From assembly GCA_902613185.1 (NCBI GenBank), contig CACMGP010000001.1, forward strand, positions 577,674-641,673: 64,000 bases of DNA. The letters are read 5' to 3'. The notes under the pieces were generated by a model. That model saw only the letters and a list, made by a program, of their open reading frames with translations. It ran no database searches and was not told the DNA's origin. Shown here piece after piece: positions 28,437-36,829 of this stretch. The stretch is from an uncultured Alphaproteobacteria bacterium. GTDB lineage: Bacteria; Pseudomonadota; Alphaproteobacteria; HIMB59. The position numbers and the translations under genes were made by a program. Positions within the stretch are counted from its first letter, which is position 1; every line of letters begins with the position of its first letter.

Positions 28437-29564
28437 TTATGCTGATGGGTAAGTAAATGGGAGACTTCTAACTCTCATGTACTCTTTCTCAGACGTATTT
28501 GTCCATCTTAGAATTGAGGATCTAAATTCAACAATATGTGAAAAAAGAGCCTGTGAAATTGGGTCTTCAGCAGCAATAGCGCTACAAACCTCACCTGCTC
28601 TTTGACCTAGAGCATTCATAACAGGATCTGGAAGTTGTCTCATTTGAACACCGTGTTCGTTAATGAGTTTTTGGTATGAACTATCATTAACAGCTTGGAA
28701 AAAAGATAGCACTTCCATATTGACAGCTTTTGTAGCAACAGTAATTAGTTCTCTTGTTGCATCATCTAGCTTCTCCCACTCAAACATATCTATTGAACAG
28801 TCTAGGATTGTTGCTGGCTCATGCCATCCAGGATTGTAGTAATATTTAGCTGCTTGATGTAAACCTTTACCTAAGTCAGCTGCTGGACCAATCCATTCTG
28901 TAGCATCGATAGCGCCAGAAGCAAGTGAAGGAAGCACATCCGCACCCGCTAAAAGAACAGTGTTAGCACCAAATGATTTTAATACTTCACCGCCAAGACC
29001 AGGCATTCTTATTTTTAAACCTTCAAAATCTGCGAGTGAGTTAATTTCCTTATTAAACCAACCACCCATCTGGTTACCTGTATTTCCCATTGGAAGAAAC
29101 TTTACACCAATAGCATTGTATGCTTTGTCTGCTGCTTCAATTCCTCCACCATAATAACACCATGCATTTTGTTCTTGAGCTGTAAGACCAAAAGGTAAAG
29201 CTGCAGAAAACGAAGGTGCCATACTGATGTTAGTCCAATAGTAACCAGCGCCATAAGCCATTTGAGCAGCACCAGATCTAACTGCATCTAGTGACTCAAG
29301 AGGTGGCACTAATTCCCCACCATGATATACAGTGACTTTTAACTTATCAGATGCATTATTGATATAACTAGCAAATCTATCTATTGCTTTGCCAAGACCA
29401 CTTGCTTTGCCAAAAGCAGAACATGCAATCCATTCCATGTGTCCACCTGATATTGCTGGTGCTGGAAATGAAGAAACTGCTGCGGCGCCCAGTGCTGCAG
29501 CACCTGCACCTTTAAGGAAATTTCTTCTTTTCATGGTCTTATTATTAGTCTTTTTTTTTGCCAT
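28437..29564 (-). CDS. TRAP transporter substrate-binding protein, TakP-like (Tat-exported)
   Basis: The periplasmic binding subunit of the TRAP system, placed convergent to dctQM instead of in front of it. Residues 13-40 form a twin-arginine signal (KRRNFLKGAGAAALGAA). The mature part follows the 2-oxoacid-binding TakP pattern: GELVPPLESLDAVRSGAAQM, NTGNQMGGWFNKEINSLADF, LKIRMPG with the substrate Arg, and AIDATEWIGPAADLG. Likely ligands are 2-keto acids, lactate or related acids; which one is inference. An unusually strong ribosome site (AGGAGGGG) precedes the ATG, fitting the high copy number needed for binding proteins. Confidence 0.92.
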   Translation of the reverse strand: MAKKKTNNKTMKRRNFLKGAGAAALGAAAVSSFPAPAISGGHMEWIACSAFGKASGLGKAIDRFASYINNASDKLKVTVYHGGELVPPLESLDAVRSGAAQMAYGAGYYWTNISMAPSFSAALPFGLTAQEQNAWCYYGGGIEAADKAYNAIGVKFLPMGNTGNQMGGWFNKEINSLADFEGLKIRMPGLGGEVLKSFGANTVLLAGADVLPSLASGAIDATEWIGPAADLGKGLHQAAKYYYNPGWHEPATILDCSIDMFEWEKLDDATRELITVATKAVNMEVLSFFQAVNDSSYQKLINEHGVQMRQLPDPVMNALGQRAGEVCSAIAAEDPISQALFSHIVEFRSSILRWTNTSEKEYMRVRSLPFTYPSA

Positions 29565-29597
29565 AAATATTCCCCTCCTAAATTAAGAAATAATTAA

Positions 29598-30488
29598 TTA
29601 TTTTTTATTAGCTATCATTATACCAACAATCACAGATAAAATTCCAGCGTAATGATAACTCTGTAATGTTTCTTGAAAGACTAAATATGCAAGAATTCCA
29701 CCAAAAATAGGCATTAAGTGGAGAAAAGGGCCTGATTTATTTGGTCCAATTAAAGCCACTCCAGTATTCCAACAAATATATGACAAGATGCTAGGAAAAG
29801 TTCCGGTATAGCCAATTACTAATAAGGTTTTGTGGTCAAATGTTATGAAATTATTTTGAATTATTATGTCATATAAATAAACAGGTAGGAGTAATATTAC
29901 TGTAAATACGAATGATAAATATAAAAAACTAAATCCTGAAACACCTGTTTCATTTTTTTTTAGAAATATTGAATATAATGCCCAAGATATAACAGCTAGT
30001 AAGATGAATAAATCTCCAGAATAAAATTTTGAATCAAATATATTTTGATAGTTACCTTTTGTTATAACATAACTAACACCAATAAGAGATAAAATGACAC
30101 CTAACATTTGAAACAAGTTTGTTTGATTTTTATAAATCAATTTGTTTAAAAGGATTATCAACATGGGGGTTGTCGAAATAACTAATAAAGAATTAATAAC
30201 AGTTGTTGCTGTTAAACCAATATAAGTTAAAGTATTAAAAAGCGTCGGACCAGTTAGGATTATCAAAAAAACCATTCCTGGTTGTTTTTTTAAAAGTGGT
30301 AAATCAACTAGAGCATTTTTTAAACAAAAGGGAGTTAAAATAATTAAAGCAATTACCCATCTGTAAAAAGATAACGATAGAGGTGATACTAATTCCTCAA
30401 CTGAGGACAATCTTCCTACTATAAAATTGCCTGACCAAAATAAGGAGGCAAAGCATAAAAATATGGCTGCTTTAAGAGAAACACTCAC
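29598..30488 (-). CDS. DMT/EamA family transporter
   Basis: A 296-residue transporter with ten helices and two EamA repeats (start FLCFASLFWSGNFIVGRLSS; second half with YTGTFPSILSYICWNTGVAL). Substrate is unknown. It follows thiolase after 9 bp on the same strand, so it is likely the last gene of the ybgC-aacS-thiolase operon, and dctP follows after 33 bp. It is not closely similar to the other EamA gene at 8243-9115 by eye. Confidence 0.88.
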   Translation of the reverse strand: MSVSLKAAIFLCFASLFWSGNFIVGRLSSVEELVSPLSLSFYRWVIALIILTPFCLKNALVDLPLLKKQPGMVFLIILTGPTLFNTLTYIGLTATTVINSLLVISTTPMLIILLNKLIYKNQTNLFQMLGVILSLIGVSYVITKGNYQNIFDSKFYSGDLFILLAVISWALYSIFLKKNETGVSGFSFLYLSFVFTVILLLPVYLYDIIIQNNFITFDHKTLLVIGYTGTFPSILSYICWNTGVALIGPNKSGPFLHLMPIFGGILAYLVFQETLQSYHYAGILSVIVGIMIANKK

Positions 30489-30497
30489 TATGATTTT

Positions 30498-31649
30498 TTA
30501 TTTTAAATTTTCAATAGCAATTGCTAGACCTTGACCACCGCCAATACACATACTAGCAACACCAAACTTTTGTTTTGTCCTTCTGAGTTGATGAGACAAA
30601 GTTGTAATAATTCTTGCACCAGAACAACCAATGGGGTGCCCTAATGCAATAGCGCCTCCAGCAATATTTAATTTATTTGGATCAATCTTTAAAGATCTTT
30701 GGACTGCAACTGAAGTTGCAGCAAACGCCTCATTGACCTCAACCAAATTAAAATAGTTAATATTTACACTCATTTTCTTCATTAATTTCTGTATAGCTGT
30801 AATTGGAGTAACACCCATATAATCAGGATTGCCCGCCGAGGACGCCCAAGATAGTACTTTTGCTATTGGTTTAATTTTGTTTGAAGTTACATATTTTTCA
30901 GAAGCTAAAGCCAAAAAACTAGCTCCATCATTTAATGAAGAAGCATTTCCAGCAGTGACTGTTCCAGATTTTTTAAAAACAGCTTTTAATTGGCTTAATT
31001 TTGGCAAAGTAGTGTCTTTTCGAACTTCATCTTTAAGTGGTGTTTTTATCAGTTCGTTTTTGAAGTAATTATTTTTAATTGCCTTATAAGTTTTTAGATA
31101 AGACTGATAAGCAAATTGATCTTGGTCTTGTCTTGAAACATTATATTTTCTTGAAACGTTTTCAGCTGTTATACCCATATGTTCTTTTGAAAAAGCATCA
31201 GTTAATCCATCATTAACTAAAGTGTCTATAAAGATATTATTACCTAATTTTTTTTCTCCAGTTCTACTTAGGTATGCATGGCGTGCTCTTGACATACTTT
31301 CTTGACCACCAACGATTAATAAATTTGACTCTCCGGAATAAATTTTAGATGAGCCATCGATTGTAGCTCTCATACCGCTTCCACAAACTTGATTTACCAC
31401 ATAAGCAAAGGATGTCTGTTGCATTCCGGAACCTAGTGCAACTTGCCTTGCTGTATTCATTCCTAGTCCGCTAGTTAATACTTGTCCTAAAATTAATCCT
31501 TCAACTTCTTTAGTATTGATTATTTGATTTCTATCAAATAATTCTTTGAGACAAGAGGTTCCTAGTTCTACTGATTCAGTTTTTTTGTAATTACCTAAAT
31601 AAGCTCCTATTGGTGTTCTAACTGCATCGATTATAAAAACATCACTCAT
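30498..31649 (-). CDS. Acetyl-CoA acetyltransferase (thiolase)
   Basis: Splits acetoacetyl-CoA into two acetyl-CoA, or runs in reverse. The 383 residues carry the nucleophile Cys in VVNQVCGSGMRATIDG, the His motif GGAIALGHPIGCSGARI and the second Cys in ASMCIGGGQGLAIAIENL. The start overlaps acetoacetyl-CoA synthetase by 8 bp, so the pair should turn free acetoacetate into acetyl-CoA. No polyhydroxybutyrate genes are in the window, so catabolic direction is the simpler reading. Other 3-ketoacyl-CoA substrates are possible. Confidence 0.92.
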   Translation of the reverse strand: MSDVFIIDAVRTPIGAYLGNYKKTESVELGTSCLKELFDRNQIINTKEVEGLILGQVLTSGLGMNTARQVALGSGMQQTSFAYVVNQVCGSGMRATIDGSSKIYSGESNLLIVGGQESMSRARHAYLSRTGEKKLGNNIFIDTLVNDGLTDAFSKEHMGITAENVSRKYNVSRQDQDQFAYQSYLKTYKAIKNNYFKNELIKTPLKDEVRKDTTLPKLSQLKAVFKKSGTVTAGNASSLNDGASFLALASEKYVTSNKIKPIAKVLSWASSAGNPDYMGVTPITAIQKLMKKMSVNINYFNLVEVNEAFAATSVAVQRSLKIDPNKLNIAGGAIALGHPIGCSGARIITTLSHQLRRTKQKFGVASMCIGGGQGLAIAIENLK

Positions 31650-33558
31650 TAATATTTATCTTTCTGTATTCAATTACTGACTCAGGATTTGCCAACGATC
31701 CCAAGTTCTGCACTTTATCATTATTGATAATTTTTTTGACAAGTATTTCAGAGTTTTTACCACTTTTTGTTCTTGGAATGTCTTTAACTATAAATATTTT
31801 CCAAGGAACATGCCTTGGACTAAGCGATGTCTTGAGGTGTTTTTTCAATATTGTATTAAAATCAACATTAATTTTTGTGTTTAACAACTTCAAAAAAAGG
31901 ACAATTTTTTCATCATTTTTAGTCAAATAACCTGTTGCCAAACAGTCCTCGATCCAATGAAATTTTTGTAAGCAACTGTATATTTCACCTGTTCCTATTC
32001 TGACACCGCCTGGATTTAAAGTAGCATCTGATCTTCCAAAGATTACATAACCTCCATTTTTTGTTTTTTTTACATAATCTCCATGAGACCATATGTTTGG
32101 AAATTTTTTAAAATATGCTGATTTATACTTATTATTTAATCTGTCATTCCAAAAGTAGATAGGCTTAGAGGGGAAAGGGGTCTTGCAAACTAGCTCTCCT
32201 GTCTTTTTGGTTGGCTTACCATTATCATTGAAAACATCAATATCCATGCCCAAGCCCGGTCCTTGAATTTCACCTGAATAGACAGGTAAAGTTGGTATAC
32301 CTAACATAAAACATGAAACTATATCTGTTCCACCGCTAACTGAATGTATAAAAGATTTTGAATTTAAACTTTTATTAATAAACTTAAAAGTGTCTGGACT
32401 TAGAGGAGAGCCAGTTGATATAAAACAATTAATTTTTTTTAAAATATCTTTTTTATTAGATTTATAATTATTTTGGATAGTTTCATAAACTTTTGCTCCC
32501 GCACCTAGCATTGTTGAATTAGTATCTTTTGTAATATTGATAACTCGATTTATATTTGGATAAAATGGGGAGCCATCATAAAGAACGATTGAAGAACCTA
32601 AAAGTAAATTTGAAACTGTCCAGTTCCACATCATCCACCCGCAAGTAGTTAAGAAAAGCATTTTATCTTCAGATTTGACATTTGTGTGTAATGCTAATTC
32701 TTTTAAATGTTGCAGGAGTGAGCCACCATGGCCGTGTGTAATACACTTGGGAAGCCCTGTAGTTCCACTAGAAAATAAAACATATAGCGGATGATTAAAA
32801 CTCAATGATATATTTTTATTTGGTTTTGAATATTTTTTTTGATTGTAAATTTTTTTTAATTCAGATGTGTTATTTTTTGAAGGATAGCTAGTTTTTAAAA
32901 TTAGTGGATTATTTAAATTTGCTTTTAATGTTCTTAAGTTTTTTGAATATTGAAATTTCTTACCGTTATAAAAATAATAGTCAGCAACAATTAAAAGCTT
33001 AGGCTTAAGCTGGGAAAATCTGTCAATCACAGCTTGTGTCCCAAAGTCAGCAGAGCAAGAAGACCAAACTGCACCAATTTTTGCTGCAGAAAGGAAGCTT
33101 ATTACTGTATCAGGTATATTTGGCAGATATCCGACAATTACATCACCTTTTTTTATGCCTTTATCTCTAAAGAAATTGCTTAATGCATTAACTCTTTTAT
33201 TTAAATCACTATAAATAATTTTTTCGCTGAATTTGTTTTCTCCAATAAATTCAATGGCCAAATCTGATGAATTATTTTTAAAAATTAAATTATAATAATT
33301 GAGATTACTGTTATCAAAAAAAATTGAATTCCAAAAAGATTTTTTTTTGTAAGCTTTAAAAAATCTTTTCCTCTCAAGATCGATATTAAAATACTCAACT
33401 ATAGACTCCCAAAACTCACCAGGATTCTTATTAGTCCATAACCAAAGCTTGTTATAATTTAAGAATTTCTTAGAAAATTTTTGTTCTAAATATGTCTGAA
33501 ATTTATAAAGGTTAGTAGTTTTAATAAATTTTCTACTTGGCTCAAATAACTTATCCAT
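31642..33558 (-). CDS. aacS: Acetoacetyl-CoA synthetase
   Basis: Activates acetoacetate to acetoacetyl-CoA with ATP and CoA. The 638 residues match AacS-type ligases: an N-terminal ACAS-N region (KLWLWTNKNPGEFWESIVEY), the P-loop-like LFSSGTTGLPKCITHGHGG, GWMMWNWTVSNLLLG, and the C-terminal catalytic Lys in IPRTKSGKNSEILVKKII. GWMMWNW with the long N-terminus separates it from acetyl-CoA synthetase. It overlaps ybgC and the thiolase by 8 bp each, forming one operon. Confidence 0.93.
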   Translation of the reverse strand: MDKLFEPSRKFIKTTNLYKFQTYLEQKFSKKFLNYNKLWLWTNKNPGEFWESIVEYFNIDLERKRFFKAYKKKSFWNSIFFDNSNLNYYNLIFKNNSSDLAIEFIGENKFSEKIIYSDLNKRVNALSNFFRDKGIKKGDVIVGYLPNIPDTVISFLSAAKIGAVWSSCSADFGTQAVIDRFSQLKPKLLIVADYYFYNGKKFQYSKNLRTLKANLNNPLILKTSYPSKNNTSELKKIYNQKKYSKPNKNISLSFNHPLYVLFSSGTTGLPKCITHGHGGSLLQHLKELALHTNVKSEDKMLFLTTCGWMMWNWTVSNLLLGSSIVLYDGSPFYPNINRVINITKDTNSTMLGAGAKVYETIQNNYKSNKKDILKKINCFISTGSPLSPDTFKFINKSLNSKSFIHSVSGGTDIVSCFMLGIPTLPVYSGEIQGPGLGMDIDVFNDNGKPTKKTGELVCKTPFPSKPIYFWNDRLNNKYKSAYFKKFPNIWSHGDYVKKTKNGGYVIFGRSDATLNPGGVRIGTGEIYSCLQKFHWIEDCLATGYLTKNDEKIVLFLKLLNTKINVDFNTILKKHLKTSLSPRHVPWKIFIVKDIPRTKSGKNSEILVKKIINNDKVQNLGSLANPESVIEYRKININE

Positions 33559-33949
33559 CTTTGTTTTTCATTAATCGTTGAAGGTCATCTGGTATTTTAC
33601 TTGGAGCCCCTTGAGAATTGACGCAAACCATCAAAATTTTTGATTTAAAAATAATATTATTTTGTTTGTAAATATTTTGTTCGAGCTTAAATGATGCATT
33701 TTTAAGAGACAAAATATTGCTTTTAACAGTTAATTGATCCTCTAGTTTGCATGACTCAATATAATCACATTCGATCTTTTTTACTAAAAAAAGTCGATCA
33801 TGATCTTTCAATAAAGAATTAAGTGTAAATCCCAACTCATTGATGATTTCAGTACGGGCTCTTTCAATAAATTTTAAATAATTTGCGTAATATACAACTC
33901 CACCAGAGTCTGTGTCTTCATAATATATTTTGAAGTTGTATTGGAACAT
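33551..33949 (-). CDS. YbgC/FadM-type acyl-CoA thioesterase
   Basis: A hot-dog-fold thioesterase of 132 residues. The family start YYEDTDSGGVVYYANYLKFI with the catalytic Asp is intact, followed by ERARTEIINELG. YbgC members hydrolyse short or hydroxyacyl-CoA/ACP and are often in the tol-pal cluster; here it is instead at the head of the acetoacetate operon, so it may recycle CoA. Its ATG overlaps the stop of a 26-codon frame (TAATG) and its end overlaps aacS by 8 bp. Confidence 0.9.
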   Translation of the reverse strand: MFQYNFKIYYEDTDSGGVVYYANYLKFIERARTEIINELGFTLNSLLKDHDRLFLVKKIECDYIESCKLEDQLTVKSNILSLKNASFKLEQNIYKQNNIIFKSKILMVCVNSQGAPSKIPDDLQRLMKNKDG

Positions 33950-34029
33950 TAAGTAGTCAGACCTAAATACAATATATAAGTTATAATAATTATAACTATT
34001 CCAAATATTAAATATCTATATTCATTCAT
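33949..34029 (-). CDS. Small membrane protein, 26 aa, coupled to ybgC
   Basis: A 26-codon frame starting with ATG at 34027-34029. It encodes charged MNEYRY, then one continuous hydrophobic helix (LIFGIVIIIITYILYLGL), then TT and stop. The stop overlaps the ybgC start in a TAATG junction, the hallmark of translational coupling also seen at other junctions in this window. No homologue is recognised. It could be a real membrane microprotein or a leader that sets ybgC translation. Confidence 0.5.
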   Translation of the reverse strand: MNEYRYLIFGIVIIIITYILYLGLTT

Positions 34030-34056
34030 TAAATTAAATACCTATTATAGAAATAC

Positions 34057-34272
34057 TTAAGATATTTTTTCTCTCTTAAAATAATAAATCATTTTGTGTT
34101 TTGAAGGGATATCAGATTTATCCTTAATTACATTGACCAACTCCCAACCTTCTTTTCCACCTTTATTAAGCCAGTCATTTTCCGACTTTAATTCTTCATC
34201 ATCTAAATATTGGGTATAAATTCTATACTCCCACTTTGAATGTTCTTTTTTATCAAAAGTTGGGTTAATCAT
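34057..34272 (-). CDS. DUF4177-like small protein
   Basis: 71 residues resembling DUF4177 proteins: an aromatic start (KWEYRIYTQYLDD), a middle GKEGWELVNVI turn and a final YYFKREK strand. The GxEGWELVxV pattern is the main evidence. The function of this family is unknown. It lies 11 bp after a two-helix membrane protein gene and 27 bp before the 26-codon frame, all on the same strand. Confidence 0.62.
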   Translation of the reverse strand: MINPTFDKKEHSKWEYRIYTQYLDDEELKSENDWLNKGGKEGWELVNVIKDKSDIPSKHKMIYYFKREKIS

Positions 34273-34283
34273 TTCTTTATAAC

Positions 34284-34520
34284 TTACGCATTTAAATTAT
34301 AGAAAAACCATACTGCAGATAAACACCAAAGTGTTAAAAAAATCTTACCTAGTTTATCTGCCTTTTTAAAATGTGATTTCATTTCATTAAGCTGAGCTAC
34401 ATTTTGTCCGTCTTGTTTTTGAGAGTCCTTTAATTTTTTTTGGTAAAAGAATTTGTATATATTTATTGCACAAGTCCATCCTGTTAGTATGTAAAAAATA
34501 GAGCTAGATAAAGTTGTCAT
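34284..34520 (-). CDS. Hypothetical two-helix membrane protein
   Basis: Not recognised. 78 residues with two hydrophobic segments (SSSIFYILTGWTCAINIYKF and LGKIFLTLWCLSAVWFFYNL) joined by a polar, basic loop of about 30 residues. It is the first gene of the minus-strand run leading to ybgC-aacS-thiolase, and lies 41 bp downstream of the lyase-like gene. The small size and lack of any motif mean only the membrane prediction is supported. Confidence 0.5.
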   Translation of the reverse strand: MTTLSSSIFYILTGWTCAINIYKFFYQKKLKDSQKQDGQNVAQLNEMKSHFKKADKLGKIFLTLWCLSAVWFFYNLNA

Positions 34521-34561
34521 CTTTCTAATATAAACCTACTCCATAGTTCTTGCTAGTTTTA

Positions 34562-35494
34562 TCAATCTTTATATTGGATAAAAGTAGGTTTTATAACCTG
34601 ATTATCTTTATCCCCTAAAGAGTCACATGAGTATCCCAAGTTAGATAATAATTCAGAAAAATTTTTATCAGTGCATTTTTTTGCTCTGGCAATTCCATCA
34701 TACCAAGCTGTGATTTTACCGTTAAAAACTTTTGGCGCATTATTTTGGTATATACCATATCGAAAAGAAGGTCCGTAAGATTTTCCATTGTAAGAATAAA
34801 TATTAGTTATAAATCCCTCCTCAGCATATTTTAAATCACCATTTATATATAGTTTTAGAAATCCATCATTGCCCCAACTTGCATGAATAATTACATCATG
34901 CCATTGGTTAAATAAAATATTTTCTGGAATTACCGTTGCAGTCTCATCAGTCTCTACAACAGTTTTTTTTGTACAGTGCGTTCTATTAATGGCTAACCCT
35001 TTATATTTCTTCTTATATTGAAATATGAAAACATTTTCAGAACCATTATCTCTGCAGTGTGAAAAAACTTTATTTTCATATGATAATTTCATTTGTCCAA
35101 ATTGAATTAAATGATTGTCAATTTCTTTATGAGAAGTTGACGAATAAGTAAGCTCAGAATTGTCTATAAAAAATGACCATGCATACCAATTTTCTCCTCT
35201 CTCTTTTGTATTTATATAAGTCTCAGTTCTTCCAAAAGAACCTTCAAATTTTCCCCTTTCACAATCAAAGTCTTTACAATCAAGTGCTCTAAACTCAAAT
35301 TTGTGTGATGACTCACCAAGTCTTGAAAATTCAGTATCGATGCTTTGACTCCAATCTTTACCAGCATCTAATCCATGTTTTTCAATAGTTGGCCAACCAA
35401 TACCCTTGTAACTTCCAACTTGTTCTCCATTTTTAAATGTTAAGCCCCAACACAAATTAGGAATAATTAACAACAAGATTAAGAGAGTTTTCAT
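34562..35494 (-). CDS. Secreted heparin-lyase-I-like protein (copy B)
   Basis: A 310-residue exported protein starting MKTLLILLLIIPNLCWGLTF, a clear signal peptide; I preferred this ATG over one 13 codons upstream that lacks signal features. The body looks like the Polysacc_lyase (heparin lyase I-like) jelly-roll: ENWYAWSFFIDNSE, KEIDNHLIQFGQMKLSYENK, WHDVIIHASWGNDGFLKLYI and YGIYQNNAPKVFNG. The conserved surface of such enzymes cleaves uronic-acid polysaccharides, but the catalytic residues were not verified. A paralogue (copy A) lies just upstream and the two share signal peptide and leader. Confidence 0.72.
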   Translation of the reverse strand: MKTLLILLLIIPNLCWGLTFKNGEQVGSYKGIGWPTIEKHGLDAGKDWSQSIDTEFSRLGESSHKFEFRALDCKDFDCERGKFEGSFGRTETYINTKERGENWYAWSFFIDNSELTYSSTSHKEIDNHLIQFGQMKLSYENKVFSHCRDNGSENVFIFQYKKKYKGLAINRTHCTKKTVVETDETATVIPENILFNQWHDVIIHASWGNDGFLKLYINGDLKYAEEGFITNIYSYNGKSYGPSFRYGIYQNNAPKVFNGKITAWYDGIARAKKCTDKNFSELLSNLGYSCDSLGDKDNQVIKPTFIQYKD

Positions 35495-35531
35495 TAATAA
35501 AGTTATATCTTTAGTGTCCCATATTTGTCCC
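35435..35531 (-). repeat. Direct repeat, copy 1: leader and signal-peptide region of lyase B
   Basis: About 97 bp covering the 5' leader and first codons of lyase copy B, matching 36566-36663 in front of copy A. The 29 bp from 35503 to 35531 are identical to 36635-36663, and the remainder is clearly homologous at the DNA level. This shows that the leader, possibly with its promoter, was duplicated with the gene. Confidence 0.85.
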
Positions 35532-35570
35532 ATATAATTTTAATAGCAATAGGGTTAAGAGTGTTTTCAT
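35511..35570 (-). pseudogene. Remnant signal-peptide ORF at the lyase duplication junction
   Basis: A frame of 19 codons starts at ATG 35568-35570 with MKTLLTLLLL, identical in its first ten residues to the start of copy A's signal peptide. It then runs out of register (KLYGTNMGH) into the repeated leader of copy B and stops. Its ATG overlaps the stop codon of copy A (ATGA). The simplest reading is a broken third copy left at the recombination junction; a functional leader peptide is less likely. Confidence 0.65.
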
Positions 35571-36625
35571 TTTTCTTTTGCCTTCTCATATTCTAGTTTT
35601 CTTAAATTCTTCTTTAAATCATTAATTTTTTTTGATTTTTCTATGTCATAATTTTCAACAACTTCTTTTTTAAGTTTTGTAATCTTTTCTTCAATAAATT
35701 TAATTTCCTCATCAAGAAGTTCAATTGTACTTTTTTTGTAGAGATATTCTTGCTCACCTAACTGACTAAGATTTGAGTTAACCTCATCTTTAGTTTTGCC
35801 TATTCTAATCTCATCAAAGTAAACAACTGTAGTGCCACCATCAGAGCCCGTTTCCCATGTATGTTCCAGCCAGTTTCTATAAATTCCAAATTTAAAGTTT
35901 GCTCTAATATTTTTATCCCATAATGTTTTGCCACTATAATCATAAATCAAATCACCATTTGCCCATATTTTATAATAACCATCATTTTTGTACGACCAAT
36001 TTACGTGCATTAATATGTCATTCCATCTTCCAATCATATCTGTCTTAGATAAAGACAGGCCTATTTCTTTATTAATATTATTAGAAGGTGTGTATGAACC
36101 ATCTTTCGCCTCAAAGCTAAAATGTTGGTCAGGGAAAACATCATCAGGCTTACTGTGAAATTGCAGAAGTTTAAGACTAGACCTTGGATGTAATTCAGTA
36201 AATTCAGGTTGTAAATAAATTGACCATGCATACCACATCTCTCCTTTGCCCCATTCGTTAATAGAAGCTATTTCAGCTCTTTCAGATTTTCCGTTATTTC
36301 TATTACAGTCATTAATTTTACCTTTACCCCCACATTCACCTGGTCTTACTTCAAATCTAATACTTAGATTACCATCTCTTACAGGGTGTCCCTCATCTTT
36401 AGAAACTACTTGTATTTGATGTTTTAGACCTAAGACTCTTGAGCTAAGTCTCCATTCGCTCACTCCAGAGGAAACGTCCAACGGAAGGGTAAAATTTTTT
36501 TTACTAAGAGTGTATTTTTCAGAGATAGACTCAGTTAAGCCATCATTGACCTGCTTTCCATCTTTAAATGTTAATCCCCAACTCAAACTAGGGATTAATA
36601 ACAACAAGGTTAAAAGAGTCTTCAT
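35567..36625 (-). CDS. Secreted heparin-lyase-I-like protein (copy A)
   Basis: 352 residues with the signal peptide MKTLLTLLLLIPSLSWGLTF. The jelly-roll lyase-like region (about 60-290) has RFEVRPGECGGKGKIND, SERAEIASINEWGKGEMWYA, WNDILMHVNWSYKNDGYYKI, and FKFGIYRNWLEHTWETGS. This set (RAE, WYAWS, HVNW, GIYR) fits the Polysacc_lyase family. A C-terminal Lys/Glu-rich coiled-coil tail (about 300-352, LLDEEIKFIEEKITKLKKEV) is absent from copy B. It is the upstream member of a tandem pair. Substrate is not known; extracellular acidic polysaccharide is the family expectation. Confidence 0.76.
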   Translation of the reverse strand: MKTLLTLLLLIPSLSWGLTFKDGKQVNDGLTESISEKYTLSKKNFTLPLDVSSGVSEWRLSSRVLGLKHQIQVVSKDEGHPVRDGNLSIRFEVRPGECGGKGKINDCNRNNGKSERAEIASINEWGKGEMWYAWSIYLQPEFTELHPRSSLKLLQFHSKPDDVFPDQHFSFEAKDGSYTPSNNINKEIGLSLSKTDMIGRWNDILMHVNWSYKNDGYYKIWANGDLIYDYSGKTLWDKNIRANFKFGIYRNWLEHTWETGSDGGTTVVYFDEIRIGKTKDEVNSNLSQLGEQEYLYKKSTIELLDEEIKFIEEKITKLKKEVVENYDIEKSKKINDLKKNLRKLEYEKAKEK

Positions 36626-36663
36626 TAATAAAAATTATATCTTTAGTGTCCCATATTTGTCCC
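36566..36663 (-). repeat. Direct repeat, copy 2: leader and signal-peptide region of lyase A
   Basis: Partner of the repeat at 35435-35531. It covers the first codons and the leader of lyase copy A. The shared block contains the doubled word GGGACAAATATGGGACA on the reverse strand, just upstream of both ATGs. Beyond 36663 the similarity stops. Confidence 0.85.
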
Positions 36664-36717
36664 TAAAAAAAATATATCCTCTATGAATTAATAAAAAAGT
36701 TAATAAAATCAAATAAA

Positions 36718-36792
36718 GGTTCCGTGGTGTAACGGATAGCACAAATGACTTCGGATCATTTAGTCAGGGTTCGAATCCTTGCGGAACCGCCA
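36718..36792 (+). tRNA. tRNA-Arg (anticodon UCG)
   Basis: Cloverleaf by eye: acceptor GGTTCCG with CGGAACC, anticodon stem AATGA/TCATT with loop CTTCGGA so the anticodon is TCG (decodes CGA and other CGN), T arm CAGGG-TTCGAAT-CCTTG, discriminator G and an encoded CCA. It is on the plus strand between minus-strand genes. tRNA genes are common insertion points, and the tandem lyases and unusual envelope genes lie on both sides, but I saw no integrase or repeated 3' end. Confidence 0.93.
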
Positions 36793-36829
36793 ACCCAATA
36801 TCATAAATTCAATAAAAATTTTCCAAAAC

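Noticed and set aside
36718..36792. tRNA-Arg(UCG) as an integration site for a genomic island
   Set aside because: No integrase, no repeated tRNA 3' end and no sharp composition change was seen on either side.
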